A program made the translations under genes and the position numbers. From NCBI RefSeq assembly GCF_003149245.1, contig NZ_QGDL01000001.1:275089-339088 (forward strand): DNA of 64,000 nt, given 5' to 3'. The first letter of the stretch is position 1, and each line of letters begins with the position of its first letter. Origin of the DNA: Faecalicatena orotica (GTDB taxonomy: Bacteria > Bacillota > Clostridia > Lachnospirales > Lachnospiraceae). The notes under the pieces are model-generated. The model was not told the origin of the DNA and did not search any database. It saw only the letters and a program-made list of their open reading frames with translations. Below are positions 35,849-44,733 of the stretch, one piece after another.

Positions 35849-36260
35849 TTGTATCTAACTCTCCTCTTTCAACCATTTTTAAAAATTCCTCATAATCTCT
35901 TATATAGTCGCTCTCATCATAAAGTTCTGATGCTAAAACTAGTAATACGGCATCTGATGAAAAGTCATACATTTCTCGCCACATATTATTAGAAATATAT
36001 AAACCCTCATACGGTTTTTCCAAAGATACCACTTTTTTTTCAAAGCCACTATCTAACATTATTTTACAGGATCCATGTATACATATTAGAATTTGTTCCA
36101 AAGATTTATGGGCATGATAACCACGTCGCACACCTTCTCCTGTATCATACATATAGTATACTCTTTTAATTGTAAATGGAATATCTTTCATTTCCTCTAA
36201 GGCTACTAACTGCCCTCTAGAATCACCATGCTGTTGAAATGCATATTTTATTACTTGCAT
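35826..36260 (-). CDS. dTDP-4-keto-6-deoxyhexose 3,4-ketoisomerase (FdtA/QdtA family)
   Basis: A 144-residue WxcM-like cupin. The paired active-site histidines are H49 and H51 in RRGYHAHKSLEQIL, and R15 lies in DSRGQLVALEE. It would convert dTDP-4-keto-6-deoxyglucose to the 3-keto isomer used by the aminotransferase at 30397-31494. FdtA and QdtA differ in product stereochemistry. Here position 15 is Arg as in FdtA, but position 95 is Arg (MWREMYDF) where FdtA has His, so the product cannot be assigned. The dTDP-glucose synthesis genes are not in the window. Confidence 0.88.
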   Translation of the reverse strand: MQVIKYAFQQHGDSRGQLVALEEMKDIPFTIKRVYYMYDTGEGVRRGYHAHKSLEQILICIHGSCKIMLDSGFEKKVVSLEKPYEGLYISNNMWREMYDFSSDAVLLVLASELYDESDYIRDYEEFLKMVERGELDTNESNESR

Positions 36261-36303
36261 ACTTTCTCCTCACTTTATCGACACAATATTCTTAAGAAAT
36301 TCT

Positions 36304-37236
36304 CTAATTTAAAAAACCTTTGACATTTTTCCCAAAATAATATCCACGTTTCTGCTGCAATTTAGTTCTTACAGATATAAAAAACATACCTGGATCTATC
36401 AAAAATTTTATTATGCCTCGTATTAATTTTGGATATCCCCCTATACGTAACTTTCTAACCCTTTTTAAAACATATTCATTATCTGGATACTTTTGTTCCA
36501 TATACATAAATAAGGAATCATAGTCATTTTTTATCCTTTTCTGCCAAATAGGACTGTTTGAAGTAGAAATCCCCTCCCCCATTTCATACCATACAACGTT
36601 TTCATCATAAAAACTGATTTTTATGCCTTTTACTAGTGCTATAATTTGTATATAATCTTCACAATATTTAACCCTGCCTTTAATCTCATTTAACAATTCC
36701 ATCAAACTATTTTTTTCCCAAAATATGCTTGCCCCTGATATTAATTTGCCCCAGGCCACAATATTACGTTTAATTTGATTTTGATTTTCCTTCTTAAAAG
36801 CCTTAATATCCATCGGGATAGTACAATCCCAATAGTTTAATTCTCTGTCCACTATTTTAAAGGCTTTCAACAAGCCGAATACTATTTTTTCAGCATTTTC
36901 TTCCATATACGTACAAACTTTAGTTACAGTATTGCTTTCAAATAATAAATCACCACATCCAAGTCCCTTTATATATTCTCCTTTTGCGGCCTCCACCCCT
37001 GCATAAAAATTCTCTACTGTTCCTTTATTTATTTCACTAGATATTAATTTATAATTTTCAAATTCATGTTCTTTAAAAAAGGTAATAATTTCTTTAAAAT
37101 AGTTATTCTTTGAACCATCATCCGATACTACTATTTCAATTTCGTGAAGATTTTGTTGATTTAAGATAGATTTTAATGTCTGAAATAACTTCTCTAGTTG
37201 TGAATTGTACGTAAGCACAACTATACTACATTTCAT
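36304..37236 (-). CDS. Family 2 glycosyltransferase
   Basis: A 310-residue GT-A enzyme with VVLTYNS at the N-terminus and VVSDDGSKNN near residue 38. The usual DxD region is replaced by IKGLGCGDLLF, so the metal site is atypical; the GCGD variant occurs in some capsule transferases. A strong AGGAGGT precedes the ATG. Substrates cannot be predicted. Confidence 0.82.
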   Translation of the reverse strand: MKCSIVVLTYNSQLEKLFQTLKSILNQQNLHEIEIVVSDDGSKNNYFKEIITFFKEHEFENYKLISSEINKGTVENFYAGVEAAKGEYIKGLGCGDLLFESNTVTKVCTYMEENAEKIVFGLLKAFKIVDRELNYWDCTIPMDIKAFKKENQNQIKRNIVAWGKLISGASIFWEKNSLMELLNEIKGRVKYCEDYIQIIALVKGIKISFYDENVVWYEMGEGISTSNSPIWQKRIKNDYDSLFMYMEQKYPDNEYVLKRVRKLRIGGYPKLIRGIIKFLIDPGMFFISVRTKLQQKRGYYFGKNVKGFLN

Positions 37237-37276
37237 TTATAGTACCTCCTATCAATCTTCTTATAAACTGTTAAGT

Positions 37277-38386
37277 CTACTTTTTGACACTGGCTCTTTG
37301 CTCAATTTTTGTCCATGCAGTACATCTTAAACCGATTCTTCTTATCTTCTGATAAAAAACATCAAATAAGTATGCTCCAAGCCCCCAATTGTGTGCCAAC
37401 AGAAATAATATAACTTTCTTTTTTATTAGTTTGTGTTTTAATTTTTTCCTAAATATTGAACAATCATTAATCATCCATGAGCAAACTTCTTGCTTCAGGA
37501 ATCGTTTTTTCTCTTTTAATGTTCTCCCATTCATATCACCGAATTCATTGTCAACCAATTGAACTAAATTATTGCATCTTTCTATTTTAAAATATTGATT
37601 TAATATATGAGGCGGAATATCTAACCTTGTAAGAATCTTTTGTTCATAAAGGCTATACTTCTGCATTTTTTCTTTCATGTTTATAATATATTTTCTTCTA
37701 TAAGTTTCTGATTTTAAATTTATTCTCCAAAAATAAAGGCATTCTGATAATAACGACACTCTGCATGCACAACTTAGTATTTCCAAAAGAAATGTCCTAT
37801 CATCTTCATAATCAATAAATTTCCGAAATTCAATGTCGTTTTTTATAAGTAAATCTCTTTTTACCATGCATTTCCATATAGAATTTCCAATTCGCCCTTC
37901 ATCCAGACCTTCGTATCCATTATATCCATCAAAAAGTATTGAATATACTAATTTATTTTTAATATCCTTTTTATCCAATATAGCATCATTAAATTTTTCA
38001 AACTCCTGTAAATCATCACCAATTATCTTTTTAGTTCCACAAATAGCAATATCACTCTTATCGTTTTCTATTCTCTTATATAACTTTTCATACATACTTG
38101 TATCTATTAAATCGTCTTGATCACAAAAACAAATATATTTTCCAGTTGATAAACTAATACCTTTATTTCTTGTTTGTGCAATGCCTATGTTATCATGATG
38201 AAACACTTTCACGCGTTTATCATTTCGAGAATTTTTTTCACATATGTATAGACTGTCATCCTTCGATCCATCATCTAAAAGAATTATTTCTATATCTTCA
38301 TATTCAGATTTCAGCAATTGTTTTATTGTTTTATCTAAATATGCCCCTCCGTTGTAAACTGGTACGATAATACTGACTATTCCCAT
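37277..38386 (-). CDS. Family 2 glycosyltransferase
   Basis: A 369-residue GT-A enzyme with IIVPVYNGG, LLDDGSKDDS near residue 36 and FCDQDDLID near residue 88 as metal site. The helical C-terminal half is of the CpsI/EpsJ type. The ribosome binding site is weak (GGAGATG). Gene order and strand show it is cotranscribed with the neighbouring transferases. Confidence 0.85.
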   Translation of the reverse strand: MGIVSIIVPVYNGGAYLDKTIKQLLKSEYEDIEIILLDDGSKDDSLYICEKNSRNDKRVKVFHHDNIGIAQTRNKGISLSTGKYICFCDQDDLIDTSMYEKLYKRIENDKSDIAICGTKKIIGDDLQEFEKFNDAILDKKDIKNKLVYSILFDGYNGYEGLDEGRIGNSIWKCMVKRDLLIKNDIEFRKFIDYEDDRTFLLEILSCACRVSLLSECLYFWRINLKSETYRRKYIINMKEKMQKYSLYEQKILTRLDIPPHILNQYFKIERCNNLVQLVDNEFGDMNGRTLKEKKRFLKQEVCSWMINDCSIFRKKLKHKLIKKKVILFLLAHNWGLGAYLFDVFYQKIRRIGLRCTAWTKIEQRASVKK

Positions 38387-38406
38387 TTCACTTTAACATC
38401 TCCAAA

Positions 38407-39387
38407 TTATTTATATATTTTTTTATAAATCTTTCCCCAACTTTGAATGAAATCCATTGGTAAATATGTTGATAGTGCTATTAATCTATTAATTTTCTTA
38501 GCATTCTTATCCATTAACACTATTTTACGATAAACTTGAATGTTAGTTTTGATAGACTTAATTTCTTTTACATAGTTCTTATCGGTAAGTGGTATTTCTC
38601 GTAACACTTGAACATTAGAAATAAAAGCTCTAGAAATAGCTGCATTTTCAATACTTGGAACATTATGTTTAACAAATTCTAGAATCTCCTCGGATATAAT
38701 AACACGATCCATATTTCTTATTGAAAATTTTCTATTCATTATACTATTTTCTCTTTGTAAGTAGTAGTACTTTTCCGCCGAACTCCAAATAACCTTTCGC
38801 GCTTTATATAAAAGTTTATACGTAGTTCCCATATCTTCGTATAATTTTCCAATAGGATATCTTACATTTGTAAATAACTCTGACTTATATAATTTCCCCC
38901 ATGCACTATTTTCAATATGTTTTTGATAAAATAAATCTTGCATAGCCATAAGGTTATTAAAACATATTATCTCTTTATTATTTTTAGCTTTTAACTGAAT
39001 ATTTTCCTCATCTTCACTAAATTTTATATTTTTACATATAGATATATCCGCATTATTTTCACTTATCAATTTGAATAAAGTATCAATATAATCAACAGAC
39101 ACAAAATCATCACTATCTACAAATGTAATATATATTCCTTTTGCAATATCAATCCCATAATTTCTTGCATCAGAAAGACCGCCATTTGTCTTATGAATTA
39201 CTTGTACTCTTTTATCATTTTTTTTGTATTCATCACATATAGAACTACTTAAATCCGTACTGCCATCATCTACTAATATCACATCTAAATTCTTATATGA
39301 TTGCCCTAATACTGAATCTACACATGTTTCTAAATATGTATCAACATTATATACAGGTATAATTACTGAAATCAATGGAAAACCCAC
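38407..39387 (-). CDS. Family 2 glycosyltransferase
   Basis: A 326-residue GT-A enzyme with VIIPVYNVD, LVDDGSTDLSSS near 38, the NGGLSDARNYG loop and FVDSDDF near 91. The start is a GTG at 39387, 9 nt after GGAGGAG. The sequence resembles galactosyl- and glucosyltransferases of capsule loci, without clear specificity. Confidence 0.86.
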   Translation of the reverse strand: MGFPLISVIIPVYNVDTYLETCVDSVLGQSYKNLDVILVDDGSTDLSSSICDEYKKNDKRVQVIHKTNGGLSDARNYGIDIAKGIYITFVDSDDFVSVDYIDTLFKLISENNADISICKNIKFSEDEENIQLKAKNNKEIICFNNLMAMQDLFYQKHIENSAWGKLYKSELFTNVRYPIGKLYEDMGTTYKLLYKARKVIWSSAEKYYYLQRENSIMNRKFSIRNMDRVIISEEILEFVKHNVPSIENAAISRAFISNVQVLREIPLTDKNYVKEIKSIKTNIQVYRKIVLMDKNAKKINRLIALSTYLPMDFIQSWGKIYKKIYK

Positions 39388-39409
39388 TGTTTTAGTCTCC
39401 TCCCAAAGT

Positions 39410-40432
39410 TTATAATTTATAGTAAAGTTTTACTATTGGCTTTATTATATTAAATTTACACATAATAGCATATCCTAGAGTTCCTATTCGCTGTTTAAAC
39501 TGTAAATCTGTATTTTTCCAAATTGGTAAATTCTTATTTTTATAATATAAAGGCATATATTTTTTTAATAATTTTAAAGTAAAATCACAAAATTCTAATA
39601 CTGCTGAGCAATCACTTTTCCTTTCTTTTCCCTGTGCCAAATATGCATGACTTTTATTCGCCTGAAATATAAAATATGTAAAAAAGCTCATAACTGTATA
39701 TTCAAAAACATTATAGTCATTACATATTTCTTTATGACTACTTACATATCTTATTGTGTATTCCAATGCCTCGTATGGTATTTTTGAAGATTGGATTTTT
39801 TTAGAAGTTATACTGCCTTCCCTTACTAATTGATTGTACCCTTCATACGAAACTAATTTTAAATTTTTTGCCATAAATATCATAAAAAGATTAAATGGAT
39901 CATCTTCATATGTCTTACCTTCAGCAAAACGCATATGATATTTTTCAACATAATCTTTTCTATATAACTTCCCCGAAATATTTAGTCTTCTTAATATTGT
40001 ATTAGGATTTTTATTCAATGGATATTGCAAGCGTGCCAATATATTTCCATCTTTATCCACTTTCTTTTGTCCACCGCAAACCATATCGCTACTGTTTTCT
40101 TCAGCCACTTTATATAAAACTTCTAAATAATCACTATCCAGATAGTCATCACTATCTAAAAAAGTTATATACTCACTTAAAACCTTATCGATAGCAAAAT
40201 TGCGAGCACTCGATAAGCCTCCATTTTCTTTATCATATGCTTTTATTAAATCCGGATGTTTTTTCTTATAATCCGCTATTATATTTCCACTTCCATCAGT
40301 ACTCCCATCATTAACTATTATAATTTCATAATCTTTGAAAGATTGATTTAAAACACTATCTATACATTTCGACAAATATTTTTCTACATTATAAACTGGT
40401 ATAATAACAGAAATCTTCTTTATACTAGTCAT
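39410..40432 (-). CDS. Family 2 glycosyltransferase
   Basis: A 340-residue GT-A enzyme with VIIPVYNVEKYL, IVNDGSTDGS near 40, ENGGLSSARN and FLDSDDYLD near 92. I chose the ATG at 40432 because GAGG lies 9 nt upstream, within the end of the preceding gene; two earlier in-frame ATGs (40447, 40441) overlap that site. The 8-nt overlap couples it to the lipid-linked sugar synthase gene. It is the first AT-rich gene of the cassette on the right side. Confidence 0.85.
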   Translation of the reverse strand: MTSIKKISVIIPVYNVEKYLSKCIDSVLNQSFKDYEIIIVNDGSTDGSGNIIADYKKKHPDLIKAYDKENGGLSSARNFAIDKVLSEYITFLDSDDYLDSDYLEVLYKVAEENSSDMVCGGQKKVDKDGNILARLQYPLNKNPNTILRRLNISGKLYRKDYVEKYHMRFAEGKTYEDDPFNLFMIFMAKNLKLVSYEGYNQLVREGSITSKKIQSSKIPYEALEYTIRYVSSHKEICNDYNVFEYTVMSFFTYFIFQANKSHAYLAQGKERKSDCSAVLEFCDFTLKLLKKYMPLYYKNKNLPIWKNTDLQFKQRIGTLGYAIMCKFNIIKPIVKLYYKL

Positions 40433-41420
40433 TTTTAACATCCTCACTTTTTTTGGTTTTTGTTAACACTTCCTCATGTCCTGAACCATAATCCATCTTT
40501 CTCAGCTCAAATTGTATTTCCTCTAACAATTTTCTATTAGCTGAAATAACATCTCCGAGTAAACCAATAACTCCGCAGAGCACAGCAATAATGATTAACA
40601 TACTAGCCAAAATTAAGGACTGAACATGTCCATCTCCAGCTCCCATACATAGATAAACAATAAACCGTACTCCTAACGCAAGCCCGGCAATTCCAAACAC
40701 TGCCGCAATACACGTAAAACAATACAACGGCTTATACATCATAAGGGCACGTCCAATTGTAAGCATAGACTTCTTCACATACCCGAACATACTGCTAAAA
40801 AGCCTTGACGGTCTCAGTTCAGCATTCGTCCGAATCGGCACAGATGTAACTGCCATCTTTTGCCTTCCAGCCTGTACAATTGTTTCTAATGTATATGTAT
40901 ACTCATTAATGACATTCAGCCTCATAGCTGTATGCCTGCTATACGCCCTAAACCCACTGGGAGCATCCGGTATATCTGTTTTTGATGCTTTTCTTACAAC
41001 CCAGCTGCCTAAGTGCTGTAACTGTTTCTTAAGCGGTGAAAAGTGTTCCGTTTCATCAATAGGACGTTCCCCTACTACCATTCCTGCTTCCCCACGCAGA
41101 ATCGGCTGAATCAATTTTTCGATATCCGCACCGCAATACTGATTGTCTGCATCCGTATTAACAATAATATCTGCACCATTCCTTAAACATGCATCGAGAC
41201 CTGCCATAAATCCTCTGGCAAGTCCCTTATTATTCCTGAAATTAACAACATAGTTCACGCCCCAATTTTTAGCGACCTCTACAGTATCATCTGTACTTCC
41301 ATCATTAATAATCAGATATTCTATTACATCAACACCGTCAATATGCTTTGGCAGGTCATTTAATGCAACTTCTAACGTTGCCGCTTCATTATAACATGGA
41401 ATCTGAATAATAAGTTTCAT
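40425..41420 (-). CDS. Family 2 glycosyltransferase, polyprenyl-phosphate sugar synthase type
   Basis: A 331-residue enzyme with a DPM1/dolichyl-phosphate-glucose-synthase-like catalytic domain (IPCYNEAATLE, IINDGSTDDT near 38, TDADNQY near 90, PSGFRAYSR) and two C-terminal membrane helices (about 235-290). Such enzymes make undecaprenyl-phosphate sugars for use by GT-C transferases. Two of those, the 620-residue and 1052-residue proteins, are in this locus. GGGAGAAA precedes the ATG. Confidence 0.87.
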   Translation of the reverse strand: MKLIIQIPCYNEAATLEVALNDLPKHIDGVDVIEYLIINDGSTDDTVEVAKNWGVNYVVNFRNNKGLARGFMAGLDACLRNGADIIVNTDADNQYCGADIEKLIQPILRGEAGMVVGERPIDETEHFSPLKKQLQHLGSWVVRKASKTDIPDAPSGFRAYSRHTAMRLNVINEYTYTLETIVQAGRQKMAVTSVPIRTNAELRPSRLFSSMFGYVKKSMLTIGRALMMYKPLYCFTCIAAVFGIAGLALGVRFIVYLCMGAGDGHVQSLILASMLIIIAVLCGVIGLLGDVISANRKLLEEIQFELRKMDYGSGHEEVLTKTKKSEDVKND

Positions 41421-41441
41421 AGTTTCTCCCTCGTGTTTCCT

Positions 41442-42758
41442 TTATTTTTTAAGTAAGTCCTGATTCACAGCACTTCTGCCTATGGAATCATAAATTACTT
41501 TTGTATTCTTCATCTGATCTAATGTATAACAGTTTCTGCCATCCAGTACAATCGCTTTATTCATCAGTTCTTCATACTTCTGTACATCAAACTGCTTCAC
41601 TTCATCCCACTCTGTCAGGATCAGACACAGATCAGCCCCTGTTATAGCTTCTTCTATTGTCTTGCAGTACTGGATTTTTTCCGGGAAGTGCTTTTTAAAG
41701 TTCTCCATACCGACCGGATCCCATACACGCACATGTGCACCATCTTCCATTAACAATGGAACATTCACCAGTGAAGCTGCCTCCCTCAAATCATCTGTTC
41801 CCGGTTTGAATGTACATCCCAACACAGCAACATTCAAAAACAGAAAATCGTCGTAGTACTTTTTCGCCTTTTTTATCAATTTAAACTTCTGATTTTCATT
41901 CACCTCAATGGCTGCACGGATTGTCCTGATTTCATTATCGTTAAAATTAGCCAGCCAGTTCAAGGCCTTCGTGTCTTTTGGAAAACAGGAACCACCATAT
42001 CCAATACCTGAACTTAAAAACTTATTGCCGATTCTGGCATCATATCCCATGCCATCTGTTACTTCTTCGATATCAGCACCAACAATCTCACACAAATTAG
42101 CAATCTCATTAACATAAGATATCTTTAACGCAAGAAAATCATTAGATGCATATTTTATCATCTCTGCACTACGTCTCTTTACAACAAGCTTTGGTGCCTC
42201 GAATCCATCGTATACATTTTTTAGAATTTCCCCGGGCACTTTATCCTCTACACCAATCACAATTCTGGAAGCGTGCAGGGTATCTTTAACGGCAGTTCCC
42301 TGAGAAAGGAATTCTGGATTAGATGCCACATAAATCTTCACATCATTTTTCTGCTTGTCATGAATATAAGCCTCAATCTTATCATTCGTACCGATAGGCA
42401 CTGTTGACTTGACAACGACTACGCAGTCCCGCTCCACACTTTCTGCGATCTGCTTAGCTACTTTATATACATAGGAGAGATTTGCTGAGCCGTCCTGCTT
42501 TTCCGGAGTACCTACTCCTATAAAAATCACTTCGGCATCACGATATGCCCCTTGATAATCTGTCGTAAACGTAAGATGTGCTAAACTCTCCGTCATTAAT
42601 TCTGACAGTCCGGGTTCATAAATAGGAGAGACTCCCTTTTGCATAATCTCTACCTTATCTTTATCAATGTCTACACATGTAACATCATGGCCTTTACTAG
42701 CCAGACATACCCCTGTAACAAGACCCACATACCCGGTACCAGCAACTGCTATCTTCAT
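41442..42758 (-). CDS. ugd: UDP-glucose 6-dehydrogenase
   Basis: A 438-residue NAD-dependent enzyme that oxidises UDP-glucose to UDP-glucuronate, a donor for acidic polysaccharides. It has the Rossmann motif GTGYVGLVTG (7-16), the STVPIGT segment, and the catalytic cysteine C258 in GGSCFPKDTKAL. The C-terminal UDP-binding domain has GCTFKPGTDDLREA. I chose the ATG at 42758 because GGAGAA lies just upstream; the frame to 42803 lacks a start signal. It implies a uronic-acid-containing polymer. Confidence 0.94.
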   Translation of the reverse strand: MKIAVAGTGYVGLVTGVCLASKGHDVTCVDIDKDKVEIMQKGVSPIYEPGLSELMTESLAHLTFTTDYQGAYRDAEVIFIGVGTPEKQDGSANLSYVYKVAKQIAESVERDCVVVVKSTVPIGTNDKIEAYIHDKQKNDVKIYVASNPEFLSQGTAVKDTLHASRIVIGVEDKVPGEILKNVYDGFEAPKLVVKRRSAEMIKYASNDFLALKISYVNEIANLCEIVGADIEEVTDGMGYDARIGNKFLSSGIGYGGSCFPKDTKALNWLANFNDNEIRTIRAAIEVNENQKFKLIKKAKKYYDDFLFLNVAVLGCTFKPGTDDLREAASLVNVPLLMEDGAHVRVWDPVGMENFKKHFPEKIQYCKTIEEAITGADLCLILTEWDEVKQFDVQKYEELMNKAIVLDGRNCYTLDQMKNTKVIYDSIGRSAVNQDLLKK

Positions 42759-42845
42759 TTCAAATTCTCCGTTCTTCATTTGTTTTTTTGCAAAATTCGA
42801 CATGCTCTTAAATAATATAACATACTTCCGTATGAATTTCCACCC

Positions 42846-44708
42846 TTAATAAACAGCTGATAATGTTATACCAGTTTCTTCTATCTTTTCCTTTAGCTGC
42901 TCTCCAATCACATAAATGTATTCATGTTCTGCTATTTTACCATATACATATCCGTCATCTATAAGTTCTGACCACACTTCTGGATTCTGGCACAAAAAGA
43001 CAGCTTCCGTTTTCTTTTCCGGCGGCGCTTCAGAAACGACTGGTTTTTCCAGCATACAAAACTGGTAAAGGTATTTAGTCTGCTGTCCTGTCCCATCCAC
43101 ACTCGCATCCTCAACATATATTTTATCAGGTAATATTCCTTCTTTTTCTAAGTTTTTAAGAAGCTGCACACTGTCGTCTACATAAGAATAATTTTTTTGT
43201 CCGCGGTATCCCTCATGATACACCGCGTTATAGCAATAAGAATAGATCAATATAACACATAGTACTCCGAGTATTAGCTGTGTTTTGTTTTTTCTGTATA
43301 GTATATAACTGATGATTAGTACCAGAAATACTAAATATGTAGCCGGCAGATAGGTACGAAGCCTAATCTCATCTACAAACCCTCTGGTTAATGAAAATGG
43401 TGCAAAATCCCAGCAGCTCCCATTAAAATCACTAATATAAGGTAAGATACACAGAACCCAATATCCCTGAAGCAAGCCTGTAATCACGCAGACAACCGGA
43501 TATAATTTACCAATTGTTTCTCTTTTATGATAAAAAAAGGATATTCCAATCATTAACAAAGGACCAACATATGCGGCATAATAGCGAAAATAAGCCACTG
43601 CCCGATATGCATCTGGATCGCCCCCATAAAACATTGCATTTGTCACTCCGCCAAGCCAGCTGATCGACTGTCCGCCAATTGTAACAAGTACAGCAGCTAA
43701 GAATACGCTTCCAATCAAAACATATGGGCTCATTTTCTGAACCACTGCCATTTCATTATTTGCTCTTCTTAGACCTTTCCATAAAAGAATCAGAATAGCA
43801 ACAACTGCAAACACTGCCAATCCTCCGGTTACAATAATAGCTTCGTTCAATTGCCCTATAATAATATTCACCCAGGCAGGCCATGATTTTACATCCTCCA
43901 ACAAATATCCCATTGAGAATGAAACTCCTGTGTTAGACACATCGGAACTGGATGCGTTCACAAAATATGCTAATACTGCCTCTATTCCCTTTTGACTTAC
44001 CACAAATCCCACAGCCCCCATAATAAGGCAAACTGGAATCGATACTAAAGATTTCCGATACACCCATCCATAATAAACAATTCCAAATACCACTGCAATC
44101 CATACAGCCGTTGCACGAGAATGTACCGTTGATGCATAGAACAGTACCAAAACAAGGAGAACCGTGTATGCAATCTTTTTCTTTCTGTCATCTGCACAGG
44201 TATTCAATCGCAACAATACCCAAGCCAACAGCCACATAACCAGAACATATATAAATTCCGGGTATGTATAAACCGCTCTTACTGCTACCAGATAAGAACA
44301 ACATATAGAAGAAACACACAATATCTTCTCATTCTCCACATTCAGATATTTTTTCATCAAATGATATGCAATAGGCGCACTAGCACTCTGTGCCACAGCC
44401 ATTAGTAAGACTATCATACGATATAATAATACCGGATTATGGAACAACTGAAAAAAAGGAATCAACAGCATAGTGTACCCATACCCATAGTACCGGTAGT
44501 TCTGCATAACTCCACTCCAGTCATACCCCATCAGCTTCGCTGCAGGTCCCATCGCAAAAATCTCATCCCCGCCAATTGATACAGGGTCAGACTGAAGCGC
44601 AAAAAAAAGTCTCGGCAAAAATGCTATAGCAAATGCAAGCCATATATATTTGTTTCTACATATCGACTGTATGGCTCCTTTAAACCATCCTTTGTTACGT
44701 TGTTCCAT
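42846..44708 (-). CDS. GT-C-type membrane glycosyltransferase
   Basis: A 620-residue protein with about 12 membrane helices in the first 480 residues. An acidic motif in the first outside loop (GGDEIFAM) matches the ArnT/PMT-like fold. A short outside domain forms the end (about 495-620). It probably transfers a sugar from an undecaprenyl-phosphate donor onto the exported polymer. It resembles the first half of the 1052-residue protein. AGGAGAT precedes the ATG. Confidence 0.78.
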   Translation of the reverse strand: MEQRNKGWFKGAIQSICRNKYIWLAFAIAFLPRLFFALQSDPVSIGGDEIFAMGPAAKLMGYDWSGVMQNYRYYGYGYTMLLIPFFQLFHNPVLLYRMIVLLMAVAQSASAPIAYHLMKKYLNVENEKILCVSSICCSYLVAVRAVYTYPEFIYVLVMWLLAWVLLRLNTCADDRKKKIAYTVLLVLVLFYASTVHSRATAVWIAVVFGIVYYGWVYRKSLVSIPVCLIMGAVGFVVSQKGIEAVLAYFVNASSSDVSNTGVSFSMGYLLEDVKSWPAWVNIIIGQLNEAIIVTGGLAVFAVVAILILLWKGLRRANNEMAVVQKMSPYVLIGSVFLAAVLVTIGGQSISWLGGVTNAMFYGGDPDAYRAVAYFRYYAAYVGPLLMIGISFFYHKRETIGKLYPVVCVITGLLQGYWVLCILPYISDFNGSCWDFAPFSLTRGFVDEIRLRTYLPATYLVFLVLIISYILYRKNKTQLILGVLCVILIYSYCYNAVYHEGYRGQKNYSYVDDSVQLLKNLEKEGILPDKIYVEDASVDGTGQQTKYLYQFCMLEKPVVSEAPPEKKTEAVFLCQNPEVWSELIDDGYVYGKIAEHEYIYVIGEQLKEKIEETGITLSAVY

Positions 44709-44733
44709 TTTCTATCTCCTGTATAGTTTTATT

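Larger units (their letters stand above)
28426..40424. other. AT-rich cassette within the polysaccharide locus
   Basis: From about 28.4 to 40.4 kb the DNA is clearly richer in A and T than both flanks; a sample line at 33061-33120 has 17 G or C in 60, against 27 in 60 at 49441-49500. The change coincides with gene borders: the empty interval left of the second wzx, and the junction between two GT2 genes near 40430. It carries the sugar-specific genes (dTDP-amino sugar route, acyltransferase, GTs, a second wzx). This is the usual pattern of an exchanged serotype cassette. Confidence 0.75.
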
